The translations under genes and the position numbers were made by a program. The notes under the pieces were generated by a model that saw only the letters and a list, made by a program, of their open reading frames with translations, made no database searches and had not been told where the DNA came from. 64,000 nt of DNA from assembly GCF_902497745.1 (NCBI RefSeq), contig NZ_CABVHJ010000012.1, forward strand, positions 157,471 through 221,470, given 5' to 3'. Below, one piece after another: positions 34,489 to 43,181 of the stretch. Position 1 is the first letter of the stretch. Each line of letters opens with the position of its first letter. Origin of the DNA: Pseudomonas fluorescens (lineage in GTDB: Bacteria; Pseudomonadota; Gammaproteobacteria; Pseudomonadales; Pseudomonadaceae).

Positions 34489-35866
34489 GCCCAGCAGCCT
34501 GCGCTGGCGCTTGCTGTGGAACCTCGCGTCGCTGCTGGTGGTGTTGATGCTTGCCAGTGGCTTGAGCGCGTACTGGAATGGTCGCGAGGCCGCCGACACT
34601 GCCTACGACCGCACGCTGTTGGCCTCGGCGCGAACCATCGCAGCGGGTCTGTCGCAACGTGACGGCAGCCTTAGCGCCGACGTGCCTTACGTGGCTCTCG
34701 ATACGTTTGCTTACGACAGCGCCGGGCGGATTTATTACCAGGTCAACGACATCCATCAGAAGCTGATTTCCGGCTACGAAAATCTCCCCGGCCCACCACC
34801 CGGCACGCCGCGCACCGACAGTTACCCGGCGCTGGCGCGCTTTTACAATGCGACCTACAACGGCCAGAACGTGCGCGTCGTCAGCCTGCTGAAAGCGGTG
34901 ACCGAGCCGAACATGAACGGCATGGCGGAAATCCGCGTGGCTGAAACCGACGAGGCGCGGGTGAGCATGGCCCGCAGTCTGGCCGCCGATACTTTGCTGC
35001 GCCTGGGTATGTTGGCGATCGGAGCGTTGCTGCTGGTGTGGTTCGCGGTGAGTGCAGCTTTGCGCCCATTGGAGCGTTTGCGCACAGCGGTGGAAGAGCG
35101 ACAGCCCGACGACTTGCGCCCGCTGCCATTGGTTGAAGTGCAGCATGAGCTGTGGCCGTTGGTTCGTGGACTCAACCATTTCACCGAACGCCTGCGTGGT
35201 CAGTTTGAACGGCAGGCGCAATTCATTGCCGATGCGGCGCATGAGTTGCGCACGCCATTGGCAGCACTGAAAGCGCGGCTTGAATTGGGCCTGCGCTCGA
35301 ACGAACCCGAGACGTGGCGCACAACCTTGGAATCCTCGGCGCAAAGCACTGATCGCCTGACCCATCTGGCCAATCAGTTGCTGTCGCTGGCGCGTGTCGA
35401 AAACGGTGCCCGGGCGATCGCCGAGGGCGGTGCGCAGTTGCTCGATCTGAGCCAGTTGGCCCGGGAGCTGGGCATGGCCATGGCGCCACTGGCGCACAAG
35501 CGCGGGGTGGCGCTGGCGCTCGAAGCGGATGAACCCGTCTGGCTGCGCGGTGAGCCGACGTTGCTCAATGAGTTGCTGAGCAATCTGGTGGACAACGCTT
35601 TGGCGCATACGCCACCGGGCGGCAACGTGATTTTGCGGGTAACCGCGCCGGCAATACTTGAAGTGGAAGATGACGGCCCGGGCATTCCGCTGGAAGAGCG
35701 CGATCGGGTGTTCGAGCGGTTCTACCGGCGCAATCAACAGGTGGCAGGTTCAGGGTTGGGGCTGGCGATTGTCGGCGAGATCTGCCGGGCGCATCTGGCC
35801 CAGATAACTTTGCACGATGGCGAGCAGGCGGGGTTGAAGGTGCGGGTCAGTTTTATTGCCGGGTGA
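34481..35866 (+). CDS. tctE: Sensor histidine kinase TctE
   Basis: 461 residues from ATG 34481, overlapping tctD by 8 bp. N-terminal helix (about 10-28), a periplasmic TctE-type sensor domain (RTIAAGLSQRDGSL, then IYYQVNDIHQKLISGYENLPG), a second helix near 170-190, HAMP-like linker, phospho-acceptor His254 in FIADAAHELRTPLAAL, and an ATPase domain with NLVDNALAHTPPGG and GSGLGLAIV. It senses tricarboxylates outside and phosphorylates TctD. Confidence 0.92.
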   Translation: MHKPSSLRWRLLWNLASLLVVLMLASGLSAYWNGREAADTAYDRTLLASARTIAAGLSQRDGSLSADVPYVALDTFAYDSAGRIYYQVNDIHQKLISGYENLPGPPPGTPRTDSYPALARFYNATYNGQNVRVVSLLKAVTEPNMNGMAEIRVAETDEARVSMARSLAADTLLRLGMLAIGALLLVWFAVSAALRPLERLRTAVEERQPDDLRPLPLVEVQHELWPLVRGLNHFTERLRGQFERQAQFIADAAHELRTPLAALKARLELGLRSNEPETWRTTLESSAQSTDRLTHLANQLLSLARVENGARAIAEGGAQLLDLSQLARELGMAMAPLAHKRGVALALEADEPVWLRGEPTLLNELLSNLVDNALAHTPPGGNVILRVTAPAILEVEDDGPGIPLEERDRVFERFYRRNQQVAGSGLGLAIVGEICRAHLAQITLHDGEQAGLKVRVSFIAG

Positions 35867-35883
35867 TTGTGGTGGTTTTGCTG

Positions 35884-35999
35884 GCCCCTTCGCGAGCAGG
35901 CTCGCTCCCACAGGGGGCATGCATTTCAATGTGTGAATCAGCTGTGCTCCCACAGGGGAATGCATTTCGTTGTGGGAGCGAGCTTGCTCGCGAAGGGCG
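35884..35999. repeat. REP cluster after tctE
   Basis: CCTTCGCGAGCAGGCTCGCT at about 35886 and the inverted copy (GAGCGAGCTTGCTCGCGAAG) ending at 35996, with an extra partial GCTCCCACAGGGG in between at about 35946-35958: two REP arms plus a degenerate third. Confidence 0.8.
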
Positions 36000-36014
36000 C
36001 GCCTCGGTCTCGAA

Positions 36015-36836
36015 TCAGTAAAACATCGTCCGCGATTCTTCCAGATCGTCACACAGCGCTTTGTTCTCCTGATCGATCCCAAGCTTCCGGAACGCCGGAA
36101 CTGTCATTGGATCAATCCGCGCAAACGGATGATCAGTGTCCTTGTGGCAATACAGGCTCGCCACCTGCACCAGATCGACGTAATCAATGGCCGTCGAGTC
36201 GCGTTTGAAGTCCTGATAGCGCCCCGGCAACTCTACCAGTCGCTCGGGGAACTCCCAGACCCGCAGCAGCTTGTCGCCCAGAATCGGGTGTATATGATCG
36301 ATCACGTGGTTGAGGCTGACCGGGTCCGACAGCAGTTCGTAGTGGTCTTCGGCGTAGGTCAGAATCGGCAGCACGCCGATCTGATGCACCAGCCCGCCGA
36401 GGGCAGCCTGATCGGGTTTGAGCTGCGTGTAGCGGCGGCACAGGGCGTAACTGACCCCGGCAATTTCCAGGCTCTTGCGCCAGACCTCGCGCATCTTCTG
36501 TTCGACCACTTCGGAGCGGGCGTGGAAGATCTGCTCCATCACCAGGCCGATCGCCAGGTTGCTGCTGTAGTTGATGCCCAGCCGGGTGATGGCAGTGTGC
36601 AGGTCGGTGACTTCCTGCGCGGCGCGCAGCAGCGGGCTGTTGACCACTTTGATCAGGCGCGCCGACAGCGCGGTATCACGGCCGATCACTTTGCTCAGGT
36701 CGCTGACGCTGATCTCCGGGTCTTCAGCGGCCTTGCGAATCTGCAGGGCCACTTCCGGCAACGTGGGCAGAACCAGGTCATCGTTATCGATGGCCTCAAC
36801 CAAATCCTGTTGGACTTTTTCCGCCAGTTCGCTCAT
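36015..36836 (-). CDS. HDOD domain protein
   Basis: 273 residues, nearly all of it an HDOD domain: LPTLPEVALQIRKAAEDPEIS, then LSKVIGRDTALSARLIKVVNSP and AITRLGINYSSNLAIGLVM. HDOD proteins are HD-related signalling modules without the metal-binding HD pair, used as scaffolds in bacterial second-messenger pathways. No output domain is attached. It lies 35 bp after ygfZ on the same strand, so co-transcription is possible. Confidence 0.88.
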   Translation of the reverse strand: MSELAEKVQQDLVEAIDNDDLVLPTLPEVALQIRKAAEDPEISVSDLSKVIGRDTALSARLIKVVNSPLLRAAQEVTDLHTAITRLGINYSSNLAIGLVMEQIFHARSEVVEQKMREVWRKSLEIAGVSYALCRRYTQLKPDQAALGGLVHQIGVLPILTYAEDHYELLSDPVSLNHVIDHIHPILGDKLLRVWEFPERLVELPGRYQDFKRDSTAIDYVDLVQVASLYCHKDTDHPFARIDPMTVPAFRKLGIDQENKALCDDLEESRTMFY

Positions 36837-36871
36837 TTAAACTCTCTAGGGTGTAGCAACAAATGCTGCGA

Positions 36872-37813
36872 TCAGCGCTGGATTTCGCGGTCGCGATCCA
36901 GTTCGTAAGGCAGGTCGAGCAGATGCAGCGCGGGACCTTCGAGGGTGCCCAGATGCAAATCACCGGCTTCGGCAGCTTCGGCCTGCAGCACCGCCAGGAG
37001 TTCAATGTTTTGCCCGGCCTTGGCGGCCATCACCACTTCGCCGATGGAGCTGTTGTGGCTCGGCGCAAACAGTTGTGTGCCAGGTTCCGGCAAATCAGCA
37101 GCGTCCAGGCTCAAGCGATACAAACGACGCTTGAGTTTGCCCAGATACTGCATGCGCGCAACGATTTCCTGGCCGGTGTAACAGCCTTTCTTGAAACTCA
37201 CACCGCCGACGGCTTGCAGATTGAGCATCTGCGGGATGAACAGCTCGCGGGTGCTCGGCATGACCTGGCCGATACCGGCGCGGATTTGACCCAGCAACCA
37301 TTGATTCAGCTCGGTTTCAGGCAGGGCGGCGGACAATTTGGCTTTGATCGCGTCAGCCTGATCGACCGGTGCCCAGAGTTCGGCGCGATCGGGCGAGACG
37401 CGAATCGCGATCAGGCCTTCGTTACGCACGACGCTGTCGGTTTCGTCTGGCAAATTCAGGCCGAGGCTGCTCAGTGCGGCGTCGCCCGACCTCAGGCCGA
37501 AACGCACCCAAGCGGCACTTTCGTCGGTCAGTTTCGATTTGGAGAACACCGCGTACTTTTTCAGATCCGCCAGTTGCGGCTCGAGCAGCTCGCTGGCCAT
37601 CGCCAGGACCACGCCGTCACCTTCGAGCAGAATGCGGAAGCTCGACTGCATCCGGCCCTTCTGTGTGCAGCGGGCGCCGAGGCTGGCGCGGCTGTCGCTC
37701 AGGTAATTGAGGTTGCAGGTCAACTGGCCTTGCAGGAATTTTCCGGCATCCGCGCCGCGAACCGCGAGAACGCCTTCATGAGACAGGGTGCAGAAAAAAG
37801 CAGAATCGGCCAT
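36872..37813 (-). CDS. ygfZ: Folate-binding YgfZ protein
   Basis: 313 residues. Family signature KGCYTGQE in SFKKGCYTGQEIVARMQYLG near residue 190, with the redox Cys. GcvT-like fold: GKFLQGQLTCNLNYL at the N-terminal domain. YgfZ uses tetrahydrofolate and supports repair and maturation of a subset of 4Fe-4S enzymes. It is divergent from sdhE, the typical arrangement in Pseudomonas. Confidence 0.93.
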   Translation of the reverse strand: MADSAFFCTLSHEGVLAVRGADAGKFLQGQLTCNLNYLSDSRASLGARCTQKGRMQSSFRILLEGDGVVLAMASELLEPQLADLKKYAVFSKSKLTDESAAWVRFGLRSGDAALSSLGLNLPDETDSVVRNEGLIAIRVSPDRAELWAPVDQADAIKAKLSAALPETELNQWLLGQIRAGIGQVMPSTRELFIPQMLNLQAVGGVSFKKGCYTGQEIVARMQYLGKLKRRLYRLSLDAADLPEPGTQLFAPSHNSSIGEVVMAAKAGQNIELLAVLQAEAAEAGDLHLGTLEGPALHLLDLPYELDRDREIQR

Positions 37814-37963
37814 GGGTCATCGCAGGGTAAATAGACTGGGGCACATCATAAGGGCGCATCGGTGAAATGGGTAGTTGATAAAGGATCGGTGGTGCCCGAC
37901 CAAAGCCGACTGTGCGAGCCGTCTCGGGGCTGTATACTTGCCGCCAAATTTGAGGAGGGCTCC

Positions 37964-38218
37964 ATGGTCGAACAAGTTGAACTGAATCGCCTCTTTTGGC
38001 ACAGCCGTCGCGGCATGCTTGAGCTTGACGTGTTGCTGGTGCCATTCGTGCAGGAGGTTTACGCGACGTTGAACCAGGTGGATCGCGATCTGTATGTGCG
38101 TCTGCTGACGTGCGAGGATCAGGACATGTTCGGCTGGTTCATGGAGCGCAGCGAGTCTGAAGATCCGGAACTGCAGCGCATGGTTCGCATGATCCTGGAT
38201 CGTGTCCAGCCCAAGTAA
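37964..38218 (+). CDS. sdhE: FAD assembly factor SdhE
   Basis: 84 residues from ATG 37964, with GAGGAGG upstream; the longer frame from 37862 is not used. Small helical protein with the family motif RRGMLELD (RGxxE) near residue 16 and DMFGWFMERS. SdhE helps attach FAD covalently to the SdhA subunit of succinate dehydrogenase and to related flavoproteins. It was once annotated as antitoxin CptB. The next gene, ygfX, overlaps it. Confidence 0.92.
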   Translation: MVEQVELNRLFWHSRRGMLELDVLLVPFVQEVYATLNQVDRDLYVRLLTCEDQDMFGWFMERSESEDPELQRMVRMILDRVQPK

Positions 38219-38654
38219 TACGTTCGAATGCCGCTGGCATGCCTCACGGCAGTTGCTGGCGGCGTATCTGTTGGCCCAGGCGTTCGCACTGGGTGCTTTG
38301 TTTCTGCTTTCGATTCCACTCTGGGCCAGTCTGCTCGGGGCTTTAATCTGCCTGCTGCATGGCGTTTGGGTGTTGCCTCGGCAGATTCTGCTGAATAATC
38401 CCAAGGCGTTTCGTGGATTGCGTCGGGATGCCGATGGTTGGCAGGTGTGGAATCAGGCTGATGGTTGGCAAGCGGCGCAGCTGCGCCCGGACAGCCTCGC
38501 GCTGCCCTTGATCGTGGTGCTGCGTTTTCGCTTGCGCGGCGAATGGCGGGTCAGATCGATCTGCGTGCCATGGGACTCGCAGGCGGCGGATCTGCACCGA
38601 CGCCTGCGAGTACGGCTCAAGTTCAGCCGGCGTAGGTGGGTGGCACCAGAATAG
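38202..38654 (+). CDS. ygfX: YgfX-type membrane protein
   Basis: 150 residues from a GTG at 38202, overlapping sdhE by 17 bp. Two adjacent hydrophobic helices at about 18-60 (LLAAYLLAQAFALGALFLL and IPLWASLLGALICLLHGVW), then a soluble part with LALPLIVVLRFRL. This is the YgfX/CptA family, which pairs with SdhE throughout gamma-proteobacteria; the former toxin role is doubtful. The C-terminus overlaps the 3' end of nadB by 32 bp, on opposite strands. Confidence 0.82.
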   Translation: MSSPSNTFECRWHASRQLLAAYLLAQAFALGALFLLSIPLWASLLGALICLLHGVWVLPRQILLNNPKAFRGLRRDADGWQVWNQADGWQAAQLRPDSLALPLIVVLRFRLRGEWRVRSICVPWDSQAADLHRRLRVRLKFSRRRWVAPE

Positions 38655-40239
38655 TGTCGAGTGCTTCGGGCAGCATGTCCGGGTAGTCGAGGGTGTAATG
38701 CAGGCCGCGACTTTCCTTGCGCTCCATGGCTGAACAGATCATCAGTTCGGCCACTTGTGCCAGATTGCGCAACTCGATCAGATCGCGGCTGACTTTATAG
38801 TTGCTGTAGAACTCGTCGATCTCGTCCAGCAGCAGTCGCACGCGGTGTTGCGCCCGTTGCAGGCGCTTGTTAGTGCGCACGATGCCGACGTAGTCCCACA
38901 TGAACCGGCGCAATTCATCCCAGTTGTGCGCGATGATCACGTCTTCGTCGGAATCGGTCACCTGGCTGGCGTCCCACGCGGGGAGGGCGCTTGGCGCGGC
39001 GATATCGTCCAGCTGCGCGAGAATGTCCGCCGCGGCCGAGCGGGCATAGACGAAACATTCCAGCAGCGAGTTGCTAGCCATGCGGTTAGCGCCATGCAGG
39101 CCGGTGAAGCTGGTTTCGCCAATCGCGTACAAGCCCGGCACGTCGGTGCGGCCTTGTTGATCGACCATCACGCCACCGCAGGTGTAGTGCGCGGCGGGTA
39201 CGACCGGAATTGGTTGTTTGGTGATGTCGATGCCAAAACCGAGGCAGCGCTCATAAACAGTGGGGAAGTGAGTCTTGATGAAATCTTCGGGCTTGTGGCT
39301 GATGTCGAGATAGACGCAGTCGACACCCAGACGCTTCATTTCATGATCGATGGCCCGGGCGACGATGTCGCGCGGTGCCAGTTCGGCGCGCTTGTCGAAG
39401 CGATACATGAAGCGTTCGCCGTTCGGCAGCTTCAGGTGTGCGCCTTCACCGCGCAGAGCTTCAGTAATAAGGAAGCTTTTCGCTTGTGGGTGGTACAGGC
39501 AGGTCGGGTGGAACTGGTTGAATTCCAGGTTCGCCACCCGACAGCCGGAGCGCCAGGCCATGGCGATGCCATCACCGCAGGCGCCGTCGGGATTGCTGGT
39601 ATAGAGATAGACCTTGGCTGCGCCGCCCGAAGCCAGAATCACGAAGCGTGCGCCGTAGGTGTCGACTTCGCCGGTTTTGCGGTTGAGTACGTAGGCGCCG
39701 AGGCAGCGCTCGCCTTCCATGCCTAAACGGCGTTCGGTAATCAGATCAACGGCAACCCGCTGCTCCAGCAGTTCGATATTCGAACGCTCTTTGGCCTGAG
39801 TCAGCAAAGTTTTGAAGATTGCGGCACCGGTAGCATCGGCCGCATGGATGATGCGACGGTGGCTGTGACCGCCTTCGCGGGTCAGATGGAACTCGAATCC
39901 GCCATCTTCAGTGCCGGATTGATCGTCGCGGGTGAAGGGCACGCCTTGATCGATCAGCCACTGGATGGCTTCGCGGCTGTGCTCCACGGTGAAACGCACG
40001 GCGTCTTCATGGCACAGACCGCCACCGGCGTTCAGGGTGTCGTCTACATGGGATTCGACAGTATCAGTGTCATCGAGCACGGCGGCGACGCCACCCTGGG
40101 CCCAGAAAGTTGAACCGTTGGCGAGATCGCCTTTGCTCAATACGGCAATGCGCAAATGACCCGGCAGGGTCAGCGCGAGACTCAAACCGGCAGCACCGCT
40201 GCCTATGACCAGAACATCGTGTTGGAATTGTTGGCTCAT
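38623..40239 (-). CDS. nadB: L-aspartate oxidase
   Basis: 538 residues from ATG 40239 (MSQQFQHDVLVIGSG). FAD-binding motif VIGSGAAGLSLAL at residues 10-22; GSTFWAQGGVAAVLD, HTREGGHSHRR-type segment (HLTREGGHSHRRIIHAAD), and the family ending HYTLDYP. It oxidises L-aspartate to iminoaspartate, the first step of NAD synthesis, using quinone, fumarate or oxygen. Next to the algU operon as in other Pseudomonas. Confidence 0.95.
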   Translation of the reverse strand: MSQQFQHDVLVIGSGAAGLSLALTLPGHLRIAVLSKGDLANGSTFWAQGGVAAVLDDTDTVESHVDDTLNAGGGLCHEDAVRFTVEHSREAIQWLIDQGVPFTRDDQSGTEDGGFEFHLTREGGHSHRRIIHAADATGAAIFKTLLTQAKERSNIELLEQRVAVDLITERRLGMEGERCLGAYVLNRKTGEVDTYGARFVILASGGAAKVYLYTSNPDGACGDGIAMAWRSGCRVANLEFNQFHPTCLYHPQAKSFLITEALRGEGAHLKLPNGERFMYRFDKRAELAPRDIVARAIDHEMKRLGVDCVYLDISHKPEDFIKTHFPTVYERCLGFGIDITKQPIPVVPAAHYTCGGVMVDQQGRTDVPGLYAIGETSFTGLHGANRMASNSLLECFVYARSAAADILAQLDDIAAPSALPAWDASQVTDSDEDVIIAHNWDELRRFMWDYVGIVRTNKRLQRAQHRVRLLLDEIDEFYSNYKVSRDLIELRNLAQVAELMICSAMERKESRGLHYTLDYPDMLPEALDTILVPPTYAG

Positions 40240-40511
40240 TACAGGATTCCGCTCAAAGCGACCCGGGTCGGGGGTGGCGCAAGACAGCTGGATCGGCGAG
40301 TCAAGACAGCCACACAGCCCACTAGTATATAGAGGGGGGGGACGGCACAATAGCCGAGCCGATATGGCATTGTGAAACTACTGTGACGGAAAAAACCGGG
40401 TGCTTCGTCGGAAGTTTTTTTCACCCTTTTGGGGAGAACACGACTGTATCGGCGCTGAAACAGGATTTTTCTGCTCAGGGTTGCCCAATGTCTGGGCGGT
40501 GCGGCTATAAA
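40240..40511. other. Left part of the nadB-algU intergenic region
   Basis: The divergent spacer from nadB to algU is about 560 bp. This left part should hold the nadB promoter. It contains a G-run (about 40335-40341), and no gene is supported. The right part carries the algU promoters. Confidence 0.4.
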
Positions 40512-40517
40512 TAATTG

Positions 40518-40545
40518 GAACTTTTGCCAAAGGCCCAAGATCAAT
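40518..40545 (+). promoter_or_regulatory. Possible distal AlgU-type promoter
   Basis: GAACTT at 40518-40523 and TCAAT at 40541-40545 with a 17-bp spacer. The -35 box is perfect but the -10 (consensus TCTGA) is weak. P. aeruginosa algU also has more than one autoregulated promoter. Confidence 0.4.
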
Positions 40546-40711
40546 AGTCGGTGCCAGAAACAAGGGACGTGTCGGCTTCAGTGCGGAATCTGCGATTGGA
40601 TTCCTGCCCGGCGAAACCGATAACAAGATTATTCGCGCAGCCGGTTTATCCCGAGCTGCGTTTTTCGTGCGTGCCAAATCAGAGCCCGCAGGAAACTTGC
40701 CTGGAGGGGGA

Positions 40712-40738
40712 GAACTTTTGCGAAAAGCCCGAGTCTAT
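40712..40738 (+). promoter_or_regulatory. AlgU-dependent promoter of the algU-muc operon
   Basis: GAACTT at 40712-40717 and TCTAT at 40734-40738 with a 16-bp spacer, close to the AlgU/RpoE consensus GAACTT-N16/17-TCTGA. It is 60 bp before the algU ATG, in the same place as the autoregulated proximal promoter of P. aeruginosa. Confidence 0.7.
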
Positions 40739-40797
40739 GTTTGCAAGTCTGGTCGTTTAGTTATGCAAGTCTCCTTCGGGCTTATCGAGGAGTGTTC

Positions 40798-41379
40798 ATG
40801 CTAACCCAGGAAGAGGATCAGCAGCTGGTCGAGCGCGTTCAACGCGGCGACAAGCGAGCTTTCGATCTGTTGGTGCTGAAGTATCAGCACAAGATTCTCG
40901 GGTTGATCGTGCGTTTTGTGCACGACACCCATGAAGCCCAGGACGTGGCTCAGGAAGCCTTTATCAAGGCGTATCGAGCACTTGGAAACTTTCGCGGCGA
41001 CAGTGCGTTTTATACGTGGCTGTACCGTATTGCCATTAACACGGCGAAGAATTACCTGGTTTCACGCGGCCGCCGGCCGCCGGATAGCGATGTAAGTTCC
41101 GAAGATGCAGAGTTCTACGATGGCGATCATGGCCTCAAGGATCTCGAGTCCCCAGAACGTGCACTGCTGCGGGATGAGATCGAAGGCACCGTCCATCGAA
41201 CCATTCAGCAACTGCCAGAGGATTTGCGTACGGCTTTAACTTTACGTGAATTCGATGGTCTGAGTTACGAGGACATTGCGAGCGTCATGCAATGTCCGGT
41301 GGGTACCGTGCGCTCCCGGATTTTCCGCGCCCGGGAGGCCATCGATAAAGCCCTGCAGCCGTTGTTGCAGGAAAACTGA
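40798..41379 (+). CDS. algU: Envelope-stress sigma factor AlgU (RpoE/sigma-22)
   Basis: 193 residues from ATG 40798 (MLTQEEDQQLVERVQRGDK), the exact AlgU length; CGAGGAG lies six bases upstream. Sigma region 2 (FDLLVLKYQHKILGLI, DAQEAFIKAYRAL-like QDVAQEAFIKAYRAL) and region 4 (LREFDGLSYEDIASVMQCP, GTVRSRIFRARE). AlgU drives alginate, envelope-repair and osmotic-stress genes and is held inactive by MucA, encoded next. Confidence 0.96.
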   Translation: MLTQEEDQQLVERVQRGDKRAFDLLVLKYQHKILGLIVRFVHDTHEAQDVAQEAFIKAYRALGNFRGDSAFYTWLYRIAINTAKNYLVSRGRRPPDSDVSSEDAEFYDGDHGLKDLESPERALLRDEIEGTVHRTIQQLPEDLRTALTLREFDGLSYEDIASVMQCPVGTVRSRIFRAREAIDKALQPLLQEN

Positions 41380-41409
41380 GACAGCGGCGACAGCCAAGAG
41401 AGGAACGCC

Positions 41410-41997
41410 ATGAGTCGTGAAGCCCTGCAGGAATCGCTGTCCGCAGTGATGGATAACGAAGCGGACGAACTGGAATTGCGTCGAGTGCTCAATGCACTGG
41501 ACGATGTTGATACCCGTGAGACCTGGGCTCGTTACCAGATCGCTCGGGCAGCCATGCACAAGGATCTGCTGCTTCCACGTCTGGATATCGCTGCGGCAGT
41601 GTCTGCTGCACTGGAAGACGAAACGGCTCCGGCCAAAGTATCCCGCAGCCCATGGCGCAACCTCGGCCGTCTGGCTGTTGCGGCCTCGGTGACTGTTGCC
41701 GTTCTGGCCGGTGTTCGCCTGTACAATCAGGACGAAATCGCTGGTGTCGAGCTGGCTCAGCAGTCCAATCAGCCAACCCTGGCGACCCCTCAGGTCAAAG
41801 GTCCGGCTGTTCTGGCAGGCTATAGTGAGAGTTCGGAAGCCACTGGCCCTATGGCCAACGGCGTATTGCAAGGTCAACCAGGCTGGCATGATCAGCGTCT
41901 GCCAGGTTATCTGCGCCAGCACGCTCAACAGGCTGCACTGAAAGGCACTGAAAGCGCACTGCCATACGCACGTGCAGCAAGTCTGGAAAACCGTTAA
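41410..41997 (+). CDS. mucA: Anti-sigma factor MucA
   Basis: 195 residues. The cytoplasmic N-terminus MSREALQESLSAVMDNEAD binds AlgU; one membrane helix lies at about 84-103 (LAVAASVTVAVLAGVRLY); the periplasmic C-terminus is recognised by MucB and cut by the AlgW and MucP proteases under stress. The reading frame is full length, so no mucoidy-type truncation is seen. 30 bp after algU. Confidence 0.95.
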   Translation: MSREALQESLSAVMDNEADELELRRVLNALDDVDTRETWARYQIARAAMHKDLLLPRLDIAAAVSAALEDETAPAKVSRSPWRNLGRLAVAASVTVAVLAGVRLYNQDEIAGVELAQQSNQPTLATPQVKGPAVLAGYSESSEATGPMANGVLQGQPGWHDQRLPGYLRQHAQQAALKGTESALPYARAASLENR

Positions 41998-42005
41998 GGA
42001 GGATC

Positions 42006-42971
42006 ATGCGCGCCATACCTCTACTTTCGCTTCTGCTCAGTGGCTGGTTCATTGTTCCAGCCCATGCTGATGAGGCCCAGGACTGGTTGACCCGTCTGGG
42101 CCAGGCCGAGCAGCAGCAAAGCTTTCACGGCACATTCGTATACGAGCGTAACGGTAGCTTTTCTACCCATAACATCTGGCATCGCGTCCAGAATGGCCAG
42201 GTCCGCGAGCGTTTACTCCAGCTCGACGGCTCGGCGCAGGAAGTCGTGCGCATTGATGGACACACTCAATGCGTCAGCGGCACCCTGATTGCCGGGCTGG
42301 GAGATTCTCCCAACTCAGCCGCTCGTCCTCTCGATCCGCAAAAGCTGAAAAACTGGTATGACCTTGCCGTTATCGGCAAATCGCGTGTGGCTGGGCGAGA
42401 CGCGGTGATTGTATCGCTGACGCCTCGCGATCAGCATCGTTACGGCTTTGAATTGCATCTGGACAAGAAAACCGGCTTGCCGTTGAAGTCGTTGTTGCTG
42501 AACGACAAAGGTCAGCTGCTCGAACGCTTCCAGTTCACCAGTCTTGATACTGATGAAGTCCCTTCGGACAAAGACTTGCAGGCCGACGCCGACTGTAAAG
42601 CGATTTCGCTCGACAGCGACAAGGCTTCGGCCGTCAAGGCTGCTCAGGTATGGCATTCGGACTGGCTGCCGCCAGGTTTCGAACTGACTAGCAGCACTTC
42701 GCACAAAGATCCGGAAACCAGGACTCAGGTCAACAGCTTGCTGTATGACGACGGTCTGGCGCGTTTTTCGGTTTTCCTTGAGCCATTGAACGGCGCAACC
42801 GTCACTGACACGCGGACTCAACTGGGCCCGACCGTTGCCGTTTCCCGGCGCCTGACCACGCCAGAAGGCGAAATGATGGTGACAGTGGTCGGCGAAATTC
42901 CGATTGGCACCGCCGAACGAATTGCTCTGTCGATGCGTAACACTGATGGCGCTGCAACCAGCAAGCAGTGA
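42006..42971 (+). CDS. mucB: Periplasmic sigma-factor regulator MucB
   Basis: 321 residues, signal peptide about 1-21 (LSGWFIVPAHA). The N-terminal MucB/RseB domain starts DEAQDWLTRLGQAEQQQSF and has FHGTFVYERNGSF; the C-terminal domain contains WLPPGFELTSS and VAVSRRLTTPEGEMMVTVVGE. It binds the periplasmic end of MucA and protects it from cleavage. It follows mucA by 8 bp. The usual next gene, mucC, is not present. Confidence 0.94.
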   Translation: MRAIPLLSLLLSGWFIVPAHADEAQDWLTRLGQAEQQQSFHGTFVYERNGSFSTHNIWHRVQNGQVRERLLQLDGSAQEVVRIDGHTQCVSGTLIAGLGDSPNSAARPLDPQKLKNWYDLAVIGKSRVAGRDAVIVSLTPRDQHRYGFELHLDKKTGLPLKSLLLNDKGQLLERFQFTSLDTDEVPSDKDLQADADCKAISLDSDKASAVKAAQVWHSDWLPPGFELTSSTSHKDPETRTQVNSLLYDDGLARFSVFLEPLNGATVTDTRTQLGPTVAVSRRLTTPEGEMMVTVVGEIPIGTAERIALSMRNTDGAATSKQ

Positions 42972-43063
42972 GCTGATTTCAGTCATTACCACTTCTTCGT
43001 CGGGACGTAGATGAAATGTTTGCTGAGCATTTTCATTTGCAAATACCCTGAAAATTTTTTATA

Positions 43064-43087
43064 GGTCAGAGCCTCACGGCTCTGGCC
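43064..43087 (+). terminator. Hairpin between mucB and mucD (possible attenuator)
   Basis: GGTCAGAGCC-TCAC-GGCTCTGGCC, a 10-bp stem with one G-T pair, followed by TTGTTTGTTGTTG. It lies in the 210-bp mucB-mucD gap and could weaken read-through from the algU promoter into mucD. Confidence 0.5.
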
Positions 43088-43181
43088 TTGTTTGTTGTTG
43101 CCGGAACAAAAATGCCGGTCGGTGGTTTCCGGTGTTCCTTGCTCCATATCGCTTAACCCTGCTCGTCGTAACGGGAGCTGT

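Noticed and set aside
38202..38654. sdhE-ygfX as a CptAB toxin-antitoxin pair
   Set aside because: SdhE is established as a flavin-attachment factor; the toxin reading of this pair is not well supported.
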